Shown piece by piece: positions 1-11,483 of a stretch of DNA of 64,000 nucleotides; the stretch's first letter is position 1, and the number at the start of each line of letters is the position of its first letter. The DNA comes from Acephala macrosclerotiorum. Lineage: Eukaryota > Ascomycota > Leotiomycetes > Helotiales > Mollisiaceae. Both the position numbers and the translations under genes were made by a program. The stretch is from positions 434,001 through 498,000 of the forward strand of contig MU119208.1 in assembly GCA_014904845.1 (NCBI GenBank), given 5' to 3'. The notes below the pieces were generated by a model. The model did no database searches and was not told the DNA's origin. It was given only the letters and a program-made list of their open reading frames with translations.

Positions 1-759
1 GAGGAGATTTCTTACAGCTTGAAATCCCCGGATTCCATTAGACCTCCCAAGCTCAGATGATTAGTACGATCCGGAGCAAATATCAAAGTTGGCTTTTTCA
101 TGAGTAACGTTTTTCCGCTTTTCGAAGGCTGGCATTCTCCAACCGCATTGTCTGTCACACAAATCACGTAGTTTCTCTGCATCAGCCCAAGTGTTTGAAG
201 GTCAGTAGCCAAGTTCAAAAGGATACCCTAGGACATGACTCGAGGATATTATAGAATCTCTGGGACTTCTGGAGCTGCCCCTTGTTGCGCCGAATCGAAT
301 GCCGTACTCCACTTCACTGAAGTGAGCGAGGTACTTGCGAAATATCTCAAGATGTTCTCGAAGATGCCGGACATTAAGCCTCAAAAGACCTTTTTTGTGG
401 TGGACCTTTGCTTCTTGAGGAAGGAACGAAGCGCTGCCCGAGGAGGAAGGAGCGGAGCGGAGCTTAAGTAGATGCTTCCCAACTTCGAACCTCCTTCACT
501 CCAACAACATCAACATCCGCAAGATGTGCGCGATCAAGAGGTTGAAATGTCCCCAGTGCGCGCTAGATAATTCAACCCCTTAACGCCCACACGTCTATAT
601 GCCATGTGGCAAATTGGTCAATTGGGTCAGCATTAACCAACCAACCACACCAATTGTGACGCGGCTATTATGTGGCATCCTCGCTCCTGATATGCGTGGC
701 GTAAGAGCAGTGGTTCCCTGATATAAACACCGTTCTGATCCCAGCGGTAAGCTTTTGCA
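1..759. other. Gene-poor left edge
   Basis: No convincing gene is visible. Short open frames on both strands overlap each other and show no family motif. The left window edge may cut a neighbouring gene. The stretch just upstream of 760 would contain the promoter of the acidic protein that follows. Confidence 0.4.
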
Positions 760-1797
760 ATGTCCCAGATCTGTCGGGACATTCTAATCAAACATGCAAT
801 CCCTGACCCTTTGAACGACGCTGTTACTACGGCTTTGTTTGTTTGCACCTCCACACCCACTCACAAACCGACGCAACTTGACGGATGGCCGTGGCAACAT
901 CATTACCCTTACTCAAAAGGGTCGAAACATTGGCATGAAATCTCCGTATCGCCAACTTTTATTGCTAGAATACAAAACCGGATGATGCTCCCTTGCAATT
1001 GGATTGAACTTGAGGAGACTGCTTGCTTTCTATGCTCATTAGACACCTCCTATCCATTCTCGACAATATCCCAAGTCTCTGGTAACAATGCAGGCATAGG
1101 ATCGTCAATTATGTCTTCGGCCCCATCTCAGCAATCCTTTCAAAGTTCAGGGGCCCGAAGTCTTGCAGATACACCCATCACAACACCAGGAAGTGGTTTG
1201 AGCGCAATGTCACCTACAGAAAGGGTGAGATTTCAAGCAGCTGCCGACAGTTCAGGTGGCGAATCAATGCAGCCGAGCGGTATCAGGAGGAATCAACACG
1301 CTGAGAGTACGGAGCAAAGTGGGATACAGCAGCCTACCGGTCTAGCTCTTGAACCGGCGAGCACCAATACTTCTGGGAATGAATGGATCTGGGACGAGTA
1401 TGCTGATATGAACCCCGACTTAATTGCACTCAGCAATGAGCTGGAAGCGCGAGAGAGGGCGAGGGGAGCAGACAGAGCGCGTCCTGGTCTAGAAGTCCTA
1501 TTTCCCTGGGTACAAGAGATGGCAGGACGGAACTCCACGAGCAATGAGACCCATCCGACCGATACAAGCGGCTATGTTGACAATCTCACAAATCCCTCGC
1601 AGAGCAAAGGCCTCGTGACAGAGGAGAACAGAATATACAACTTTGAAGACGATACTGTACTAGGAGATGAGGGTACTTTGATGGGCAATCTCACAAATTT
1701 CTCGCGGGATAGAGCCCTCGTGATGGAGGAAGATGGATTATACGACTTTGAATACGATGATGTACTGCAAGACTACGAGTTTTTGACTGGCAACTAG
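760..1797 (+). CDS. Unrecognised acidic, Ser/Gly-rich protein with tandem 35-residue repeats
   Basis: I do not recognise this protein. It is a single open frame of 345 residues. The first third has several Cys, His and aromatic residues. The middle (about residues 110-215) is Ser/Gly/Gln-rich and probably disordered. The C-terminal third is acidic and holds two adjacent 35-residue copies starting with NLTN (residues 275-309 and 310-344), both with LV.EE and an acidic FE.D core. No signal peptide or membrane helix is seen. The start is uncertain: in-frame Met codons at 760 and 1111 are both possible, and an upstream exon cannot be excluded. The preserved repeat phase favours a translated frame, but the gene call is weak without homologues. 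Confidence 0.4.
   Translation: MSQICRDILIKHAIPDPLNDAVTTALFVCTSTPTHKPTQLDGWPWQHHYPYSKGSKHWHEISVSPTFIARIQNRMMLPCNWIELEETACFLCSLDTSYPFSTISQVSGNNAGIGSSIMSSAPSQQSFQSSGARSLADTPITTPGSGLSAMSPTERVRFQAAADSSGGESMQPSGIRRNQHAESTEQSGIQQPTGLALEPASTNTSGNEWIWDEYADMNPDLIALSNELEARERARGADRARPGLEVLFPWVQEMAGRNSTSNETHPTDTSGYVDNLTNPSQSKGLVTEENRIYNFEDDTVLGDEGTLMGNLTNFSRDRALVMEEDGLYDFEYDDVLQDYEFLTGN
1582..1791 (+). repeat. Two tandem 105-bp in-frame repeat units
   Basis: Units at 1582-1686 and 1687-1791 have the same length (105 bp) and begin with nearly the same bases (AATCTCACAAAT). They have diverged so that about half of the encoded residues match. They make up the acidic tail of the 760-1797 frame. Confidence 0.7.
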
Positions 1798-2254
1798 CAC
1801 AACACGCAAAGGAAGCACCAAGCCGAAGATGAGCTAGCCGCAGATATGCAAAGTCCAGCAAAGAAACACCGAAAAGACGAAGATAAAGGGAAGGGTAAGG
1901 GTATTATGAGGTGAGAAGGCCGCTAAGGATTGTAGATTGTACATTATGGCCCTACTATGGGATTAGGGATGGCTTCAAGGAGTCATTACAAGGTGAAGAA
2001 TTAGTAAACGCACGCATTGCAAAGGAGAATGGTGGAATAGCAATGCATGTCTATTGTCGTTATTAGGACTTGAAGTCCAAACAGAAAAACTCCTCATTAG
2101 AAAAAAAGCAAATATTACCGGGTTCCCAATGTTTTTGTGCTGCCGAGGCCCCTCCTGTTGCCTGTTTCTCCCCTTTCTATCCCCAAGTCTTTCCTCCCAT
2201 TTAGTCTTCTTCCCCCTCTCACATTCTATCACCAATCAATTAACCTCTGAAAAC
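1798..2254. other. Intergenic, convergent 3' regions
   Basis: This lies between the ends of two convergent genes. It contains pyrimidine-rich tracts and no coding signal that I can support. Confidence 0.4.
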
Positions 2255-2877
2255 TCAATTCTCAACATCCTTAGGAGCAGCAAAAACTTGAATCCGTCTC
2301 CACAAACAAGCCCCCACCACGGCAGACACAGAAAAAAGCACACAAAGTGCAATACTCAATCCCCAAATACTCTTCATCTCATAACAAGTCGTCTTGCTAG
2401 CCCCAGCCCAGACCCAGTAATTCACTTTGCTCATATTCTCTCCTACTGATTCGAGGAATGAAGATGTGGTGCCGGAGGAGGGGAGGGCGGAGCAATCGAG
2501 GTAGGAGAGGGGCTTTCCGACTGTTACTGCGACGACGATTACAGCGATGAGGAGGAGGGAGTCCAACCCGGAGGAAATTAGGAAGGGGAGGAGGGAGTCG
2601 AAGTAGAGGATGTAGGAGATGGAGCAGTAGAGGACTGCTATGCATGTCTGTTTCAATTCGTCAGTTGAGTTTGAGTGGGAAAGGGGAAAGGGGAAAGGGA
2701 GAAAAGACGTACGACGCTGAGAGTTCCGATTAAAACACGAGGTGGAGATTGGTCCGCAGAAACCATTTCAGCGATGAAATTGGCTGTCATGCCAATGATA
2801 GCGATGAGAGAAACGACTTGCATGCCTCTCACAACAGTGAAGGTAGCACCGAGAGCTCCGAATGCTGGTCCTAGCAT
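2255..2877 (-). CDS. MARVEL-like four-helix membrane protein
   Basis: Two exons (2877-2713 and 2647-2255) are joined across a 65-bp intron with GTACGT donor and CAG acceptor in phase 0, giving 185 residues. Four hydrophobic segments are seen at about residues 12-35, 50-70, 78-97 and 150-172. The extracellular or lumenal loop between helices 3 and 4 carries two Cys residues. The size and 4-TM layout match the fungal MARVEL-type family of small membrane proteins, thought to sit in vesicle or plasma membranes; function is unknown here. I chose the Met at 2877 because the first helix follows closely. An open frame extends further upstream to 3144 with Met codons, but its low-complexity Ser/Thr/Pro sequence looks like leader or UTR. 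Confidence 0.7.
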
Positions 2878-4259
2878 TTTTGTGGTAGGTGGTGGTGATG
2901 AGATTGTGGAGTTGGGGTTGATTGTTAGGGAGGGGCGCTCGGTGTTGTAGCTTGAGGAGAAGCGTTTGTATGAGATGCCGTTGATGACGACGGGACCTCT
3001 ATATGGAATGAAATTGGGCGAGAGTGGTGTTGGTGTTGCCGTTATGGCGTGTGGTGTTGTATGAAAAAAGTTTCGATTGAGTGAAGGTAAGCTGAGCTTG
3101 CAGCAATGAGCGACTAAATTGTATGTCTGAAGAGACCGTCTCAAGGAGATGAAAGATCAAAAAGTGACAGAAGAAATAGGAAATAGACTGTTTAATAGTC
3201 GAGAAGAAAGCGGATGATGAGATGAGGAATAAAAAGTAGCAAACCAGCGGATTCAGCACTCTTAAATATTCATCATGAACCCACAATTCTCACATCTCCA
3301 TGTCGATCTCGATCACACCAGACTACAAAAAAACCAGCTAACAAAGAGAACAAAAAGCATGACTCTATAATTGCTGATACAATGGCCCGTAGTGACAGGC
3401 GCTGAGTCGTCCAATAGGACCAGTCCCAAAGCCACAGGTCACGACCCTGGCGGCGCTTCATAAACGACCTGTTTTAAAACGAGACTTCTCGCAACCAGTG
3501 ATTCGCATCAGCCTCGCGGCAAGGGAAACGCGAGACCAGATAGACGACCGAGACATCAGCATTGTGCCGCGATCCTAATCTTGATCGTACGGGAGATGGT
3601 CGAGGCCCGTCAGAATAGGCGCGCTGGCGGGTCGCGTTTGGTGGTGAAACTTAAGGCTAGAAGCGCGGTTGTGGGATTCGAGAATGGCCTATGAGATGGA
3701 GACGGTTATTGAGATCTTCGGAGCATTGATGGCCAGGTGGTCGGCATGCGCAATTCGAATGAACTGTGGCATGGTTTAAGTGTGGGTTTGGGTCAGAGAG
3801 AGGTCTTGACTGGGGAGTCTTTTGGATAGAGATGACTCTGCACCATGTGAGCGTTGTCAGGCTACACAAGAAATGAATATGATAACGCTGATGAGCAAAG
3901 TTTGCACAGCCCGTTTCATGAATCTTGATTTTCGACATTGCGAAGCAGTGGGACAATGAAGGATGAATGAACGTCTGAAGAGAGGTGAAAGAATGACCTC
4001 GAAATGTTCCTGAAGTTCAGGGACATTGGCGCCAGCCCACCCTCACGCTCGCGTACTGTAAAATTCCCCGCGATTTTGGATGACTCGAGCTTCCAAAAAT
4101 TAATTTCGAGAACCATCAAACGCAACCCCACGAACAACCACTATACTCCTTTGCGGCAGAACCTCTCAATGTCATTCCTCTACCGATAGCACACACTCCA
4201 CCTTTCCGCAGAAAATCTGCCAAACGCGCAAACCCTCTACAGCGAAAACGAAAGCCACA
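2878..4259. promoter_or_regulatory. Shared upstream region of two divergent genes
   Basis: This 1.4-kb stretch separates the start of the membrane protein on the minus strand from Rpc34 on the plus strand. It must contain both promoters and 5' UTRs. Pyrimidine-rich sequence precedes 4260. No further gene is evident. Confidence 0.5.
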
Positions 4260-5446
4260 ATGGCGTCCCCGGATATCGCAGCTCTTGGGCAGGAGATCTA
4301 CAAACAGCTCCTAGATTTCCAACAAGACAACCCAAAAGCTGTATTCCACCAGCAAGATATCTTTGATCTTGGTGTTCTGCCTGATGATGCAGACGGCAAA
4401 GATGATGTTATGTTAGCGTTGCAGGTGTTGCAGAGATTGGCGGATGATAAGTTGTTGAAGGTTGTTCAGCATGAGGGAATGGGGTGGAGGATTAGGACGG
4501 AGGACGAGGCGAAGAAGTGAGTTCCCCCCTTTCTCTTACTACAGTTCTATTCTATTGGGAGGTTTCAATCTTGGCAGAGGTATATGGGGGTTGGGTGCAG
4601 GAATGAACACAAAACTGATTTCAGTGACACAGATACCGCGGCCTTTCCTCCGAAGAAGAAATAGTCTACGGCCACATCGACGAAGCCAATGGCGAAGGAA
4701 TCTGGGTGCGAAACATCAAGCTCCGCAGCGGCCTCCACGAAGCCGTCATCGCTGCCGCAATCAAGAAACTCAAGTCCAGAAACATGATCCACGACATGAA
4801 ATCCGTCGAACACCCCGCCCGAAAGATGTATATCAAGTCCAACTTATCCCCAAGTGAAAGAGCGACTGGTGGACCTTGGTATACAGATGGAGAACTAGAT
4901 GAGGATTTCATTGAGATGGTTATGAAGATTCTCTTTGATTATATTTCGAAGCGAACTTTTTATTTTAGTAAAAGTTATGGGAGTAAGAAAGAGCCGAAGA
5001 AGGTGGTTAGGAAGATGAGTCCGGAGGAGGCGAGGGCGAAGAGGGATCAGGTTCTTGGCGAGGAGGAAGAACTAGACGAAAAGTCGAAGAGGATGATACA
5101 CTATGAGAAGCATCTTCCTATGCCGGCGGGGTATCAAAAGTATCCGACGTTGGATGAGTTGACGGTCTGGATCGAGAAGGGGAATTATTTCTCGCAGACG
5201 TTGACGGCGAATGAGCTTCAGCAGTTGTTGGATGTTATGGTCTTTGATGACAGGATTGAGATGGTGATCACTGGAGAGGGGAAGGCTTATAGAGCTTTAC
5301 GGAGGAGTCTGCTGAGTGAGGATGATCGGGGAAGTGTCTTGACTGAAGCTCCTTGTGGAAGGTGTCCTGTCTTTGATCTCTGCGAAGAGGGAGGACCTGT
5401 TGGACCTTCCAACTGCGAGTACTTCAACGACTGGCTGAACATGTGA
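4260..5446 (+). CDS. RPC34: DNA-directed RNA polymerase III subunit Rpc34 (RPC6/POLR3F)
   Basis: This subunit of the Rpc82/34/31 heterotrimer acts in the nucleus. It helps recruit Pol III through TFIIIB and open promoters of tRNA and 5S genes. Two exons (4260-4516, 4633-5446) join through a GTGAGT...ACACAG intron and give 356 residues; yeast Rpc34 is about 317. The N-terminal half has tandem winged-helix sequence (motif ARKMYI near the end of the second). A highly charged linker follows (about residues 205-250). The C-terminus has the four-cysteine iron-sulfur signature CGRCPVFDLC...C followed by EYFNDWL, which identifies the family. Start: first Met in a good context (ACAATGG) directly before the conserved N-terminal helix. 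The intron join restores the sequence KKYRGLSSEEE. Confidence 0.95.
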
Positions 5447-6123
5447 GCTTACAAGATAAACAGAGTCGGGGGTGAGAAGCGAGAGCGAGGACAATTGGCA
5501 AGAGCATGGGATGGAGGACTTTGACTTCTATGCATAGCGTGGACTGGCTTGGAGTTTGGGAAGATACCACGGACTCATACTTGCATATCAGGTAGCATTG
5601 GTCAGATTATGTAGAATACAAAAAAATAAATGCCACGGCAACTTTCAATGCCATTTTCAGAATCTGATATGCCAGATTTGCGAACACTTAAATGCCAAAT
5701 TCCATAGTCCTGACAACTCCACCAGACTCTCACGAACTCTCAACTTTAGTACAGTCGGTGCAGAGTTTCGAATATTGAACTCTTACCCGTGAGACAGTGG
5801 CTAGAGACTCGTGGCTGATGAGTGTCGAGAGGGAGACTTGCGCTATATGCTAATTGGTGGTGATGCACATCAAGAAACGTTGATGGCCATAGAAAAAGAA
5901 ATTCAACTGGCGCAATGGAATGATGGCTTGCATGTCACACAATTGAATCACGACGAATCACAGATGATAGAAGATGAATTGTGTAGAATCAGGCGTCATT
6001 GCTAATGCATCGACTCAACGTTTTTTCCCCCACCAAACCCAACCACCACAATGCGAGCATCTTAGGACCACGAAAGGAAGCGCTCAAGCATAATGAAGGA
6101 CCTCCCCAGGATTATTGACCAAT
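5447..6123. other. Intergenic, convergent 3' regions
   Basis: This separates the 3' ends of Rpc34 and the cyclophilin. A short open frame near 5811-6005 has no start context or family features. I see nothing else. Confidence 0.4.
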
Positions 6124-6235
6124 TTACAATTCACCAGACCCGACGATGGTTGGCTTCTTGTTGTATTGGACCTTTCCGCTACCGCTGCCAGTAGCCTCGA
6201 GAGCCTTGACGACAGCAAATGACTCCTGGTCAGCA

Positions 6236-6270
<35 letters not shown>

Positions 6271-7133
6271 GCTGGTGACGACGGTGGTGATGAAGAATTG
6301 GGAGCCGTTGCTGCAGAGATGAATGGTCAGCTTTGTTTTGAGATGATGGGTCGTGCACTGCTTACGTATTGGGACCAGCGTTGGCCATGGAGAGAAGTCC
6401 TGGCTTGGTGTGCTTGCGGACGAAGTTCTCGTCGGCGAACTTCTCACCGTAGATGGACTTGCCGCCAGTACCCTATGCAATTGTGAGCTACCGGTATCTA
6501 TGTATTGGTATTGGAGGAAGTACGTTGCCACGAGTGAAGTCGCCACCCTGAAGCATGAATTGAGGGATGATACGGTGGAATGAGGAGTTGGCGTATCCGT
6601 AACCCTTCTCACCTGTGCAGAGGGCGCGGAAGTTCTCAGCGGTCTTTGGGACTACATCGTCGTAGAGGATGAAGTTGATGCGGCCAGATTGTTCTGTGAC
6701 GGACGAAGTTAGCTCTTGAATGGTATGATGAGGTGGGGTAATCCGCAGACGACGTCAACAACAGAATGAAGTGATGAAGATCGAGGATTATCAAACTCAA
6801 CATCAACACAACAACACGAGTTGATTATATTGATGGTTTTGATGATGGCGATATGGCAATTGAGCTTGAGAAGGCATACCTGCAACTTTCGACGTTTGCT
6901 TTAAGGAGGCATCGAGAACTGGTCCCTCCCAGGTAATGTCGAAGTAACTACAATTGTCAGCTTGATGGACGCAGAATTCTGTTGCACTTCGCTCGATGGA
7001 CTTACGTCTTGATGGCCATGTTTGTGGATGAAGCGTGGAAAGATCTTGCGATTTTGGATGGAGTAGTTGGAGAAGAAAAGGATTTTGGGGTGTAGTGGGG
7101 GAAAGGTCTTAAGGTGGCTCGGAGGAGGGGCAT
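6124..7133 (-). CDS. Cyclophilin-type peptidyl-prolyl isomerase with optional mitochondrial leader
   Basis: It catalyses cis-trans isomerisation of Xaa-Pro bonds and is the likely cyclosporin A target. Five exons (7133-7006, 6947-6880, 6693-6524, 6472-6366, 6310-6124) give 219 residues. The isomerase domain carries the motifs [24 protein letters not shown] and [13 protein letters not shown]; the Trp of SWLDG is the cyclosporin contact. The first exon encodes a 38-residue Arg/Ser/Thr/Pro-rich, acid-free leader before a second Met (7019, MAIKTYF), where a cytosolic form would begin. In Neurospora crassa one cyclophilin gene is known to make both a mitochondrial and a cytosolic protein; the layout here matches. 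If only the short form is made, the CDS starts at 7019. Confidence 0.9.
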
Positions 7134-8364
7134 TTTTAGCGTAGTATGATGTGTGGTGGCACTAAGACGAATGCGAGTTAGCTTAATATCTCGTTCGCTC
7201 GCCTCCTCCAAGAAGTCCCAAGCATTTCCAGAATGCTGACAGGATCGGAGAGATGGTGGGAGATGAGGGGCGAGGCCTGTAAAGGCGCGAGAAGCGTGAG
7301 TGAGGGGTCGTGTAAGAGACTCCATTGCGTGCTGTGAGCCAGGGAACAGCTCAGCTCATGCCTCATGGCTGCAGTGGCTGTTGCATGCAGTTTCAGGAAG
7401 CTCTCTTGGTCGATGGCCTCTCACCCTCTCACCCTCACCACTCCACACCCCTTGCTTCCAACGACTTCCGACTTTTCGACCACCGACATTCTCTGAGCCA
7501 CAGAGGACCCGAGATTACCGGCAATACGAAAAACGGATCCCATCAGAAAATAGGGGGTGCTTTGACAGTCCATTGACTTCCCAATCAATGACTTCATCCT
7601 GATGAGCGCTCGGCAACCAGCGCTGGGAGCTCCCGCTGCGGCAAGAAAGCTGGAGATGGGGACAACTTTGGCTTCGATCACCGAGCCTGTAAGCCCAGAG
7701 TGTGAAAGAGCTGCTTCTGTCCGCCCCGCATCATGCAGGCCTTTCACCAAGCCAAATTCCACTTCCCAAACACCGCCGATGGTTGGACGTGCAGGTTACA
7801 CGCGTCTGAAGACACGATGCGGTCGGTACATACCTCGGAAAGATCAGAGAAGAGAGCTTCGAAAGTAGCTATTAGACCTTGTTGGGAAGGACACGAACGC
7901 TTCTAAAGTACAATGAATACAATTGAGAATGTGAAGAATCGCTCCGAGGTCAATTTGATGCAGTTGATGTTGGTACAGAGGTGGTTGATGGAGGAGAAGA
8001 AAGCAACTCAGATGTCGATGCTTCGACTTTTTTCTCCCCCGTTTAGGTGGACAGGGGTTAGCTCGATGTCCAGGCTTGTCGTCAATGTTCTACCCCTATT
8101 ATTCATACTTTGTCCCAACACGACAATATGTCCATACAATGATCATATTACTCTGATAGTAGTCCATAAAATTCACTTTCATTCAATTAAAGCAGGCCGA
8201 TGAATTTTGCTTGTATTCTCACGTGACTCTAGACTATCCTGGGTTTCAGGGATCTTGGCGCGCTGGCGGTCGGCTCACATCCATCTCTAGTGAAGCGCAA
8301 CTCAAATAAATCTACGTGCACTCTCAACTACATCACCCTTTCAGTTTTGCTGTTGTTTCTCATC
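7134..8364. promoter_or_regulatory. Upstream region of divergent cyclophilin and epsin genes
   Basis: This is 1.2 kb between divergent starts. Several overlapping short frames occur on both strands around 7300-7870, but none has recognisable motifs. Pyrimidine-rich sequence before 8365 is a plausible epsin core promoter. Confidence 0.4.
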
Positions 8365-10157
8365 ATGGATCTCGCCAGTTTGAAGGAGGCTGCGGCCAAC
8401 CTGACCTTGTACGATCTCAAGGCCGGGGTCAGGAAAGTTCAAAATGGTAAAGGAAATCTGATATGCCGCCAGCTGGCAGTGTGCTCACACTGGAATTTAT
8501 AGCTGTCATGAACTACACCGAAATGGAGGCCAAAGTTAGAGAAGCCACAAACAATGAGCCCTGGGTCAGTACTTCCAGAGCCTGCCAATGCCCGTAGACC
8601 ACCCTGTGGGACAATAAATTCTGGGGGCATTTTGCAAGACATGGGATGCTAACTCTTGAACAGGGTGCCAGTTCAAGTCTCATGCAAGAAATCGCCAATG
8701 GAACATACAATTAGTCAGTCGATCACTTCCTCCTTGTCAATGTCCAATCTGCTAACGGCCATTACAGCCAGTTACTCAATGAAATCATGCCAATGATATA
8801 CAAGCGATTTACTGAGAAGGCCGCCGAGGAATGGAGACAGATCTATAAGGCTTTACAACTACTCGAATTCTTAATCAAGAATGGCTCAGAGCGTGTTATT
8901 GACGATGCGCGGTCACACCTTACTCTCCTCAAGATGCTCAGACAATTCCACTTTATTGACGCCAATGGTAAAGATCAAGGTGTCAATGTGCGAAACAGAG
9001 CCAAGGAACTTGCGGAACTTCTCAGCGATGTCGACAGAATCAGAGCAGAGAGAAAGAAAGCCCGGGCGACTCGAAATAAGTATACTGGAGTGGAAGGCGG
9101 AGCAGGTTTAGGCGGGGGACTTTCTAGCAGCAGCAGATATGGCGGATTCGGTAGTGAAGAAGCTGGCAGCGGTAGTGGAGGTGGAGGCTATGGCGGATAT
9201 AGTGGTGGGGTCTACGGCGACGGAGGTGGATTTGGAGGACAAGCAAGTGACTTCCAAGATTCTGGCAGCCGTGATCATTCAGCGACCGGCCGCAGAGACA
9301 GATTTGAGGAGTATGATGAATACGATGAGGGAGCAGTTGCTGCACCATCAAGACGACAGGCCGAGAACACTTCTTCTTCGAGCCGACGGAAAACGACAGA
9401 GAGGGCGGCAGCAAAGAAACCGGAACCACCGAAGAAGGAACCAGAGGCGGACCTCTTCTCCTTCGACGACCCTATCCCAACATCATCTGCTCCTATTGCT
9501 GCACCGACAGCTTCAAACACAGTGGTAGATGACGATGATTTCGACGACTTCCAATCTGCCGCTCCTTCCGTACAACCTTCCGTACAAACTTCCGCCCCGT
9601 CTTTCCCTATTGCTGCACCTACAGCCACCACAACTTCTACAACACAATACGCCGCTCCTCAACCAGTGTCTGCTCCAAAAGCCGCTAATTTGACAGATTT
9701 GGTAGGGTTCTCATCCATTTCACCAGCAACTAGCACAACCGCAACACCAGTCAACTACTCTGCATTTGCCCCTCCAGCTGTAGCCCAACAACCACGACCG
9801 CAACCTACAGGTTACCAAGGCTCTCAGCCAAACTACTTTACCTCCGTTCAAGCGCCTGCGAACAACCAAGCAAAGCCCGCTTCTTCCGCCAGCTCCTCTA
9901 TCAAGTCTTCTGCCGGTTCTAAGCCAGCTGTTGGAGGAGATGCCTTTGGCTCTTTATGGTCGTCAGCGAGCGCAGGTATTAAGAAGACCAGCACACCCAC
10001 TTCTGGCCCCGCTCTTGGACAATTGGCGAAAGAAAAGGCTAGCGCTGGAATTTGGGGTGCTGGATCATCTACAAGTTCGACTCCTATGGCACAGCAACAG
10101 AGGCCACCACAAGGACAGCAGTCGTTGGGGAATGGTCTTGATGATCTGTTGGGTTGA
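8365..10157 (+). CDS. ENT3: ENTH-domain epsin-related clathrin adaptor, Ent3-like
   Basis: It is likely to bind phosphoinositides at the trans-Golgi/endosome and help recruit clathrin with AP-1 or GGA. Four exons (8365-8446, 8503-8564, 8664-8713, 8768-10157) give 527 residues. The ENTH domain covers about residues 1-155: the first three small exons encode its N-terminal helices, and the large exon has AAEEWRQIYKALQLLEFLIK, the epsin signature. Then comes a Gly/Ser-rich region, a long Pro/Ala/Ser/Thr/Gln-rich disordered tail, an acidic-phenylalanine motif DDDFDDFQS of the type that binds gamma-ear domains, and an end rich in Gly and Leu (NGLDDLLG). The gamma-ear motif and the absence of NPF-type endings favour Ent3 over the endocytic Ent1/2 type. 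All joins keep the frame. Confidence 0.88.
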
Positions 10158-10582
10158 GTGCAGGAGTGATTTAATGTGTCGAATTAGTAGTTTTAGTGGA
10201 GAGAATACACAAGACCACTGCTCGATAGATCATGGCGTATAAAATCGTTCATTTCTGTACTTTTTGGTTGTTGCAAAGCTCGGATTCAACACCGTCCTTT
10301 GACGAATCTCAATGACTGAGTGATCCAATGACTTCTACCTGTTGAACTTTAGGCCTGGAAAATCAAGCAATTTAGTGTCTGTAAGCATCCATTCTCTTAC
10401 AAGGCGGTTATCATTTCTATCTTGGATACTCTGCTTGTCACTAGACTTCATTATCTGAAATATGTTCGTCCCAATTTCTCTTCATTTGCATTGTTGCCAT
10501 CATTTCAAGTTATCCACACTGCTATACACCATGGTATCTAACAACAATAACTCAACCTCAGCTTCTTCAACTCTTCCCAGCT
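10158..10582. other. Intergenic, convergent 3' regions
   Basis: This holds the 3' flanks of the epsin gene and the SnoaL-like gene. Nothing further is supported. Confidence 0.4.
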
Positions 10583-11483
10583 TCACGCCCTCTTCGTCTC
10601 CTTCAACGTCAAAGGCGGCAAACTATCCTCTACTTTCTGCCCCCACTCCGGCGCCCTCAAATCATCATCCTTAACCTGCTCCCCCGTAACCGGATGCGTA
10701 TAATGAAACGGCACAACCCTCGTATCAGGCCACAACATCAACTGCTCAACCACCTCATCCGGCCCCGTCTTATTCTCCGGAAACGTCTTCGTCTCAAACG
10801 GCACAAACTCTCCAATCTCCTTATTACTCCACCCCTTCTCAAAATTCGCATGCCAAAATGGAAAATACTTCAATTTCCATATCTTCCAGATCCCGTTCTC
10901 TTTGATGTATTCGTTTTCGTATAGGCCGCCTTCCCACCACTGGACCAAGCCGCGGGGGTGGGTGTCTTGGACTGATTTGTGGGTTCCGGCGGACATTATG
11001 GTGCGGAATCGGCCACAGGCAGTCTTTCCGTCTGGTCTAATATCGATGACATCCTGCATCTGAGCATGATCTAGCAAGAATCCATGAACGGGGCCATTGC
11101 GACCGTTGACGAATCGAGGAGCAAAGCGTTGGAGGTAGAGTCGCGCTACGCCCGCTTTCTTGCGGTAGCGGCCGCCGATGAATTCTACGAATGTGTCGGC
11201 GTCGTCGGCGAAAAGGTCTACAACCTATTGGAGGGTTAGTGAGAGCTTGAGAGAAAGGTGGAATAAGAGGGGAGACAGACTTCTTGGTAAAGGCATTTGT
11301 CGAGGTAGTAGCCATATTTGAAGTGGAGTTTCTTGATTTCTCCTTCGTCTGAGGATTGTTAGTTCTGATTGATGGAATTGGGGAGGAGAGAAGGGCGGAC
11401 GTACCGCTTAGCCGAGTGACTTCTTTTCTCAAACTCTCGACGAGCTCTTTGAGCTCTGCTACTTCATTACCTACACTGCCCAT
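10583..11483 (-). CDS. SnoaL-like (NTF2-fold) domain protein
   Basis: Three exons (11483-11405, 11348-11281, 11224-10583) give 262 residues. An N-terminal coiled-coil-like helix (about residues 5-25, ELKELVESLRKEV) precedes a SnoaL-type domain. Visible family features are KLHFKYGYYLDKC, VVDLFADDAD..VEFIGG and RGLVQWWEGGLYENEYIKE. SnoaL-like proteins include small-molecule cyclases, isomerases and dehydratases as well as non-enzymes; the substrate cannot be read from sequence. The second intron uses a less common GTCTGT donor, chosen because it joins YQE to VVDLF in frame. It lies at the edge of the aromatic catabolic block and is separated from the decarboxylase by about 0.7 kb on the same strand, so membership in that cluster is only possible. 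Confidence 0.78.

Noticed and set aside
12..218. Minus-strand frame of 68 codons at the left edge
   Set aside because: Short, without motifs or start context, and overlapped by other frames; could be a fragment but cannot be supported.
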